In this document: one piece after another, positions 7,057 through 11,724 of the stretch | How positions within the stretch are numbered: position 1 is the stretch's first letter | Layout: each line of letters opens with the position of its first letter | Origin: Bacteroidota bacterium | GTDB lineage: Bacteria > Bacteroidota > Bacteroidia > Flavobacteriales > Flavobacteriaceae | Reading direction: 5' to 3' | DNA length: 11,724 nucleotides | NCBI GenBank assembly: GCA_006227965.1 | Contig: SBFL01000303.1 | Coordinates: forward strand, 1 to 11,724 | Translations under genes and position numbers: made by a program | The notes under the pieces: generated by a model | Seen by the model: only the letters and a program-made list of their open reading frames with translations | Database searches by the model: none | What the model was told of the DNA's origin: nothing

Positions 7057-9545
7057 ATACAGGTAAAGATCCGGACAGGGATGTTTTGATCGGACAGGCC
7101 ATCCAATGGTTTCGCAATCAGGGATGGGAACCGTTCCCCTTCCAGCGAAAGACCTGGGAAGCCTTTCTGGGGGGAAAACACGGATTGCTTAATGCCCCCA
7201 CCGGCAGTGGCAAGACCTATGCACTCTGGTTCCCCATCCTGCTACAATACCTTAGGGAGCACCCGGGTTTCCGCCAAAAAGTGCCCCAGGGACTGAAAGC
7301 TGTATGGATCACCCCCCTTCGGGCACTTTCCCAGGAAATCCGTCAGTCTGCCGAAAGAATTACCCGGGACCTTGAAATACCCTTTACAGTGGGCATCCGG
7401 ACCGGGGACACCTCACAGTCAGAACGGGCGCGGCAACGACAAAAAATGCCGGACCTGCTGATCACGACTCCGGAGAGCCTGCAATTGCTGCTGGCCACAA
7501 AGGGGTATGCCCAAAGTTTCAGGAGCTGCTATGCCATCGTGGTGGACGAGTGGCATGAGCTGCTGGGGAGCAAGCGGGGTGTTCAGATGGAACTGGCCCT
7601 TTCCCGTCTGAAAACCGTAAGTCCTTCCCTGCGCATCTGGGGGATTTCAGCCACCATTGGCAACCTCGATCAGGCAAGGCAGGTCTTGCTGGGACCTGAG
7701 TCAGAGGCCCTTCAGAATTCAGTGCTGATCCGGGCACAGCTTTCAAAAAAAATAACGGTAAAGAGCCTGCTGCCGGAAAAGATGGAAACCTTCCCCTGGA
7801 GGGGACACCTGGGGCTGCACCTTCTGGAACAGGTGATCCCCGTGATTAACAACAGCAAGACCACCCTGATCTTTACCAATACCCGGAGTCAATGTGAAAT
7901 CTGGTTCCAGAAAATCCTGGAACGCGAACCCGGATTTGCGGGGGAGATCGCCATGCACCACGGGAGCATCGACAAGGAAACCCGGCTATGGGTAGAAGAG
8001 GCGATCCGGAAAGAGCGCCTGAAGGCCGTGGTATGTACCTCCAGCCTGGACCTGGGGGTAGATTTTGCCCCTGTTGAGACGGTAATACAGATCGGAGGGC
8101 CAAAAGGGGTGGCCCGGTTCCTTCAGCGGGCAGGCCGAAGCGGGCACCGGCCGGGGGAGGAAAGCCTGATTTACTTCCTGCCCACCCACGCCATCGAACT
8201 GGTTGAAGCAGCCGCCCTCCAAAGGACCGTGGAAGGGGAAGGGGTCGAAGACCGGATCCCTTACATCAACAGTTTTGACGTGTTGGTTCAGTACCTGACC
8301 ACCCTGGCCGTCTCTGACGGCTTTTACCCTGGGGAAATATTCCGGGAAGTCTCCGATACGTTTTGTTTTCAGGCCATGACCCGGGATCAGTGGGAATGGT
8401 TGTTAAAATTCCTGGTTCTCGGCAGCCAGAGTTTGCAAACCTATGACGAGTACAAAAAAGTCGAGGTAATGGAGGATGGTAAGTTTAAGGTGAACAACCG
8501 GGGGGTCGCCATGAGGCACCGGTTTCAGATCGGCACCATTGTAGGGGATGCGGACCTGGTGGTCCGCTATCAGAAAGGAGGTTATATCGGCACCATCGAG
8601 GAATGGTTCATTTCCAAACTCCGTAAAGGCGATGTCTTCACCTTTGCAGGACGCAATCTGGAATTTATCCGGATCCGGGAAATGCAGGTCCTTGTGCAGA
8701 AGTCGGCCCGGAAAACCGCAAAGGTCCCCAGCTGGATGGGTGGCAGGCTAACCCTTTCTGCTCAGATGTCCGAACTGCTCCGGCAGGAACTCTATTCGGC
8801 CACCCTGCCCAGGGATAGGCAATCCCTCGAAATCCGAAGCCTTGCCCCTCTTTTTGAACGACAAAGGTGGGAGAGTGTCGTACCGGGCCCCGGGGAATTC
8901 CTCATAGAAACCTTCCAGACGCGGGAGGGCTTTCACCACCTTTTCTATCCCTTCGAAGGCCGGTTTGTTCATGAGGCAATGGCAAGCCTGCTCAGTTACA
9001 GGATCAGCCTGCTGTCCCCGATCACCTTTTCCCTGGCCTACAACGACTACGGATTCGAACTGCTCTCCGACCGGGAACTGGACATGCAAATGGTCCTGGA
9101 CAACGACCTTTTTACTGTTGAATATCTCATGGAGGATCTGCAGAAAAGCCTGAACGCCACGGAAATGGCGCGGAGGAAATTCAGGGATATCGCAGTGATC
9201 AGCGGTCTGGTCTTTACCGGATACCCCAATAAAGGAGTAAAGATGAAGCACCTGCAAAGCAATTCCCAGCTCCTGTTTGACGTCTTCCGGGACTATGAAC
9301 CCGACCACCTCCTGTTTCAGCAGGCCTTCCGGGAAACCTTTGAACATCAGCTGGAAGAGGGGCGGCTCCGCCTGGCCCTGGAGCGGATCGCCTCGCAAAA
9401 GGTCGTGTGGAAGGCCTGTGAAAAACCCACCCCTTTTTCCTTCCCGATCATCACCGACCGACTGCGGGAGAAACTATCCAGTGAAAAGCTGGCCGACCGC
9501 ATCCGGAGAATGACCCGCCTCCTTACCCGTCAAGGCAGGCGATAA
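7053..9545 (+). CDS. Ligase-associated DEXH-box helicase (Lhr-Core type)
   Basis: This 830-residue superfamily 2 helicase is about the length of the Lhr-Core subfamily rather than full-length Lhr. RecA-like domain 1 has the Q-type motif PFPFQRKTWEAF near 27-38, Walker A PTGSGKT at 49-55, TPLRALSQE near 88-96, TTPESLQ near 138-144, the DEWH box at 165-168 and SAT at 199-201. RecA-like domain 2 has IFTNTRSQ near 273-280, HHGSID at 302-307, TSSLDLGVDFAP near 329-340 and motif VI QRAGRSGHR at 358-366. The remaining part corresponds to the winged-helix and Lhr C-terminal core domains. Homologues are 3'-to-5' ssDNA-dependent ATPase/helicases. The GTG at 7053 lies in a GTGA overlap with the ligase stop, implying coupled translation and a shared function. 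An eight-A run lies at 7745-7752. No motif is missing. Confidence 0.95.
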   Translation: MNTGKDPDRDVLIGQAIQWFRNQGWEPFPFQRKTWEAFLGGKHGLLNAPTGSGKTYALWFPILLQYLREHPGFRQKVPQGLKAVWITPLRALSQEIRQSAERITRDLEIPFTVGIRTGDTSQSERARQRQKMPDLLITTPESLQLLLATKGYAQSFRSCYAIVVDEWHELLGSKRGVQMELALSRLKTVSPSLRIWGISATIGNLDQARQVLLGPESEALQNSVLIRAQLSKKITVKSLLPEKMETFPWRGHLGLHLLEQVIPVINNSKTTLIFTNTRSQCEIWFQKILEREPGFAGEIAMHHGSIDKETRLWVEEAIRKERLKAVVCTSSLDLGVDFAPVETVIQIGGPKGVARFLQRAGRSGHRPGEESLIYFLPTHAIELVEAAALQRTVEGEGVEDRIPYINSFDVLVQYLTTLAVSDGFYPGEIFREVSDTFCFQAMTRDQWEWLLKFLVLGSQSLQTYDEYKKVEVMEDGKFKVNNRGVAMRHRFQIGTIVGDADLVVRYQKGGYIGTIEEWFISKLRKGDVFTFAGRNLEFIRIREMQVLVQKSARKTAKVPSWMGGRLTLSAQMSELLRQELYSATLPRDRQSLEIRSLAPLFERQRWESVVPGPGEFLIETFQTREGFHHLFYPFEGRFVHEAMASLLSYRISLLSPITFSLAYNDYGFELLSDRELDMQMVLDNDLFTVEYLMEDLQKSLNATEMARRKFRDIAVISGLVFTGYPNKGVKMKHLQSNSQLLFDVFRDYEPDHLLFQQAFRETFEHQLEEGRLRLALERIASQKVVWKACEKPTPFSFPIITDRLREKLSSEKLADRIRRMTRLLTRQGRR

Positions 9546-9557
9546 TTCAGGTCGGGT

Positions 9558-9587
9558 TTTTACGGTGCCCCGGAATCCGTACCTTTG
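9558..9587 (+). promoter_or_regulatory. Promoter-like element for pdeM
   Basis: TACCTTTG at 9580-9587 is an exact match to the Bacteroidetes -7 consensus TAnnTTTG. Nineteen bases upstream (9558-9560) the sequence is TTT, within a run of five T, in place of the -33 TTG. Transcription would start around 9591-9594, essentially at the pdeM ATG (9593), which suggests a leaderless or nearly leaderless mRNA. The element lies in the 47-base gap after the helicase stop, so pdeM may be transcribed both from it and by read-through. Confidence 0.5.
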
Positions 9588-9592
9588 AAAGC

Positions 9593-10249
9593 ATGACCCA
9601 TTCGGTTGAATTCGGCGGCGAAAACCTTCAGTTGCACTCCTGGGGTGCCCTTTACTGGGAGCGGGAATCCCTGCTGCTGCTCAGCGACCTGCACCTCGGT
9701 AAAATCACCCATTTCCGAAAATACGGGGCGGCGGTGCCCCGAAGGGCCCTGCACCGCAACTTCCAGCGCCTGGATGGCCTGTGTGAAACCTTCAAACCGA
9801 AAAGGATCTGCTTCCTTGGAGACCTGTTCCATTCGCATATGAACCGGGAATGGGCGCTGTTTGAACAATGGGCCGGCCAATGCCCCTGCGAACTGGAACT
9901 GGTGGTCGGCAATCACGATATCGTCTCTCCCCTTCGCTATGAGGCCGTGGGTGTGCTATGTTCTGAGTCCCTGACAAAAGGCCCGTTTCTGTTAACACAC
10001 CACCCCCTTGAGCAGTTCGAAGGATTCAATCTTTCGGGTCATGTGCACCCGGCCGTAAGGTTAAAGGGTCCGGGAAGGCAGCAATTGAGGTTGCCCTGCT
10101 TCTACCTCAACGGACGGCAGATGATCCTGCCTGCATTCGGCGCATTTACCGGCAGCCATGTTATGGAACCCAGGCCAGGAGATCGGATTTTCGCCCTGGC
10201 AGAGGACCAGATCATACCGCTGCAGGAGCCTGCCGGGAAAATGACCTGA
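9593..10249 (+). CDS. pdeM: Ligase-associated metallophosphoesterase (DNA endonuclease) PdeM
   Basis: This 218-residue protein has the complete calcineurin-like two-metal site: SDLHLGK at 31-37 (Asp32, His34), LGDLFHS at 75-81 (Asp77), VGNHD at 105-109 (Asn107, His108), THHP at 135-138, and GHVHP at 149-153. YWERESLLLLSDLHLG and LPAFGAFTG (179-187) are typical of the ligase-associated subfamily (TIGR04123 type, from memory). The Pseudomonas putida homologue is described as a Mn-dependent DNA nuclease acting on single-stranded or stem-loop DNA. It completes the four-gene set with the exonuclease, ligase and helicase. It is separated from the helicase by 47 bases, unlike the tight overlaps upstream, and has its own promoter-like element. 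The ATG at 9593 gives a normal N-terminus, with a short lead before the first beta strand. mfd follows in the same direction. Confidence 0.92.
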   Translation: MTHSVEFGGENLQLHSWGALYWERESLLLLSDLHLGKITHFRKYGAAVPRRALHRNFQRLDGLCETFKPKRICFLGDLFHSHMNREWALFEQWAGQCPCELELVVGNHDIVSPLRYEAVGVLCSESLTKGPFLLTHHPLEQFEGFNLSGHVHPAVRLKGPGRQQLRLPCFYLNGRQMILPAFGAFTGSHVMEPRPGDRIFALAEDQIIPLQEPAGKMT

Positions 10250-10295
10250 GGGAAGGCCCCGATCCCTGCCGGAATACCTTTTTAGACTGAGAACT

Positions 10296-10333
10296 TTTGT
10301 GCAGCCCAAAATTGGCTCGTACTTTTGCACAAA
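10296..10333. repeat. Inverted repeat TTTGTGCA-N22-TGCACAAA embracing the mfd promoter
   Basis: Perfect eight-base arms at 10296-10303 and 10326-10333 lie 30 bases apart start to start, about three helical turns. The left arm overlaps the -33 TTG and the right arm overlaps the end of the -7 box and the predicted transcription start. A second small dyad, CCAA-AA-TTGG (10306-10315), lies between the arms. A repressor bound here could block the promoter. Part of the symmetry comes from the promoter motif itself, so the operator role is only a suggestion. Confidence 0.35.
10297..10327 (+). promoter_or_regulatory. mfd promoter, Bacteroidetes-type -33/-7
   Basis: TTG at 10297-10299 (within TTTTG) is followed by a 20-base spacer and TACTTTTG at 10320-10327, an exact match to TAnnTTTG. 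Both elements and the spacing fit the Bacteroidetes primary sigma-factor promoter. The predicted start of transcription is near 10331-10334, which gives a leader of about ten bases before the TTG at 10344 and rules against the in-frame GTG at 10299. Confidence 0.7.
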
Positions 10334-10343
10334 TTTTCAGCGT

Positions 10344-11724
10344 TTGAGTCTGGAATTCATCCGGCAACAATTTTCTCAGGCCCCTGCATTCAGGGATCTT
10401 CAGAATACTATTGCCCGAAGCGAAGGCTCCGCTCACCTGAAAGGCCTCAGCGGATCGTCCCTTTCCTTCCTGACCGCAGAAACCTTCCGGGAGCAAAAAC
10501 TACCTTTCCTGATGGTCCTCAACGACAAGGAAGAGGCGGCCTACTTCCTCAACGACCTCGAACAGCTCATAAACCCGGAAGATGTGCTTTTCTACCCGGG
10601 CAGCTACAGGCGGCCCTACGAAATAGAAGAGACCGACAACGCGAATGTACTACTGAGGGCCGAGGTGCTCAACCGCATCAATTCACGAAAGAAACCCGCC
10701 CTGATCGTCACCTATCCGGATGCCCTTTTCGAAAAGGTGGTCACCCGAAAAGAACTCGAAAAGAACACCCTGAAAATACGGACGGGAGATACCCTTTCCC
10801 TGGATTTCCTCAATGAAGTCCTTTTTGAATATCATTTCAACAGGGTCGATTTTGTTACCGAACCGGGGGAGTTTTCCGTGAGGGGAGGAATTGTGGATGT
10901 TTTTTCCTTTTCTCACGACGAGCCCTACCGCATTGAATTCTTCGGTGAGGAGGTGGACAGCATCCGAAGTTTTGACGTTGAAACCCAACTGTCCACAGAC
11001 CGGGTAAATAAGATCACGATCATCCCGAACGTCGCCGACAAAATTCTCCACGAGGCCCGGGTCAGTTTCCTGGAATACATATCCCCGAAAACCATCGTCC
11101 TTCTCAAAAACCCCTCCCTTTGCCAGGGCCGGCTGGACACCCTTTTTAAAAAGGCAGGGGAGGCCTTCGGCAAACTGGAACCTGCCGTCTCCCATGTAAG
11201 TCCTGAGTCGCTATTTCTGGGTGGGAAGCAATTCGGGGAAACGGTCCGTAAATTCCGCCGGGTGGTTCTGGAAGGACCCTTCCCGGAAGGGACTTTACAG
11301 CCCTCGCTATTTGAATTTACAACCCGCCCGCAACCCGCCTTCAACAAGCAATTTGACCTGTTGCTGGACAAGCTCCGTGAGAACCAGGAATCCGGGATAC
11401 GCAACGTTATTTTTTGTGCCACCCAGCAGCAGGCCCACCGCTTCCACGACATCTTTGAGGAGATCGGCAGGCAGGTTCCCTACACCACCGTTGTGCAACC
11501 TCTATACCAGGGCTTCGAATCCCCGGAACTCAAGCTGTGTTGCTATACGGACCACCAGATTTTTGAACGGTACCACCGCTTCCACCTGCGAAACGGGTAT
11601 GCCAAAAAACAGGCGATCACCCTGAAAGAACTCAACAAGCTGGAAATTGGCGACTATGTAACGCACATTGATCATGGGATAGGGAAGTTTGGCGGACTTA
11701 AGAAGATTGAAGTTGAAGGCAAAA
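10344..11724 (+). CDS. mfd: Transcription-repair coupling factor Mfd, N-terminal part; runs off right edge
   Basis: Mfd removes RNA polymerase stalled at lesions and recruits UvrA. The window holds 460 codons, frame open at the right edge. Residues from about 30 to 330 form the UvrB-like module: LKGLSGSSLSF from residue 32, YPGSYRRPYE, then the UvrA-binding domain signature EPGEFSVRGGIVDV at 173-186 and YRIEFFGEEVDSIRSFD. LEIGDYVTHIDHGIGKF from about residue 433 opens the CarD-like RNA polymerase interaction domain. The translocase motor lies outside. The start is not ATG. TTG at 10344 gives MSLEFIRQQFSQAP, which fits family N-termini and lies just after the predicted transcription start. GTG at 10299 lies inside the -33 element. 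The gene follows pdeM by 94 bases on the same strand and probably has its own transcript. Confident identity, moderately confident start. Confidence 0.95.
   Translation, partial: MSLEFIRQQFSQAPAFRDLQNTIARSEGSAHLKGLSGSSLSFLTAETFREQKLPFLMVLNDKEEAAYFLNDLEQLINPEDVLFYPGSYRRPYEIEETDNANVLLRAEVLNRINSRKKPALIVTYPDALFEKVVTRKELEKNTLKIRTGDTLSLDFLNEVLFEYHFNRVDFVTEPGEFSVRGGIVDVFSFSHDEPYRIEFFGEEVDSIRSFDVETQLSTDRVNKITIIPNVADKILHEARVSFLEYISPKTIVLLKNPSLCQGRLDTLFKKAGEAFGKLEPAVSHVSPESLFLGGKQFGETVRKFRRVVLEGPFPEGTLQPSLFEFTTRPQPAFNKQFDLLLDKLRENQESGIRNVIFCATQQQAHRFHDIFEEIGRQVPYTTVVQPLYQGFESPELKLCCYTDHQIFERYHRFHLRNGYAKKQAITLKELNKLEIGDYVTHIDHGIGKFGGLKKIEVEGK

Noticed and set aside
8748..9398. Open frame of 216 codons on the minus strand inside the helicase gene
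   Set aside because: It lies fully antisense to well-motivated helicase coding sequence and has no recognisable domain; a codon-bias shadow.
9561..9581. TACGG-N11-CCGTA inverted repeat before pdeM
   Set aside because: Only five-base arms, one of them sharing bases with the promoter box; well within chance.
10249..10283. Possible terminator after pdeM (AGGGA/TCCCT arms, then five T at 10279-10283)
   Set aside because: Only five base pairs, a nine-base loop, and the T run is separated from the stem by more than ten bases.
10325..10816. Open frame of 163 codons on the plus strand beginning MHKFSAFESG, overlapping the start of mfd
   Set aside because: It is a wrong-frame reading of mfd; the frame starting at TTG 10344 gives the family sequence without interruption.
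10683..11195. Open frame of 170 codons on the minus strand inside mfd
   Set aside because: Antisense to conserved Mfd UvrB-like sequence; no independent support.
1..11724. Mobile element, phage, CRISPR or RNA gene content
   Set aside because: No transposase, integrase, terminal repeats, spaced direct repeats or tRNA/rRNA-like sequence was seen by reading; composition appears even throughout.

Overview
The window looks like chromosomal DNA of a marine Bacteroidetes, most likely a comparatively GC-rich member of the Flavobacteriaceae (Robiginitalea-like). The reasons are protein sequence (the class I FBPase, aspartate kinase and TerB-like proteins have a flavobacterial character), the lack of clear Shine-Dalgarno sequences, and two exact matches to the Bacteroidetes -7 promoter element TAnnTTTG. 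The genus is an inference. I see no tRNA, rRNA, CRISPR array, insertion sequence or phage gene. Almost all of the window is coding; no gene-free stretch exceeds about 150 bases.

Left part (1-2737, minus strand). A compact operon reads leftwards: a GNAT acetyltransferase of the diamine/thialysine (SSAT) type, then a monofunctional aspartate kinase that overlaps it by 14 bases, then a 52-base gap holding a stem-loop, then the N-terminal half of a PlsC-like acyltransferase that runs off the left edge and is probably an OlsF-type aminolipid synthase.

Middle (2738-4423). Divergent from the operon is fbp (gluconeogenic fructose-1,6-bisphosphatase). Its stop codon directly abuts the stop codon of a convergent TerB-like gene. 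A 143-base divergent spacer then separates TerB from the next block.

Right part (4424-11724, plus strand). This is a genome-maintenance island. A metallo-beta-lactamase-fold exonuclease, an ATP-dependent DNA ligase and an Lhr-Core-type DEXH helicase are joined by two identical GTGA stop/start overlaps. Next comes the metallophosphoesterase PdeM behind its own promoter-like element. These four genes form the known but little-studied 'ligase-associated DNA damage response' set, which is distinct from Ku/LigD end joining. It is followed by the first 460 codons of mfd, the transcription-repair coupling factor, with a well-matched promoter that implies a TTG start. Together the genes could supply end or flap processing (exonuclease, PdeM), remodelling (helicase), sealing (ligase) and release of stalled RNA polymerase (Mfd).

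The most interesting items are the repair cassette and its placement beside mfd, a possible leaderless pdeM transcript, and inverted repeats around the mfd and fbp promoters.
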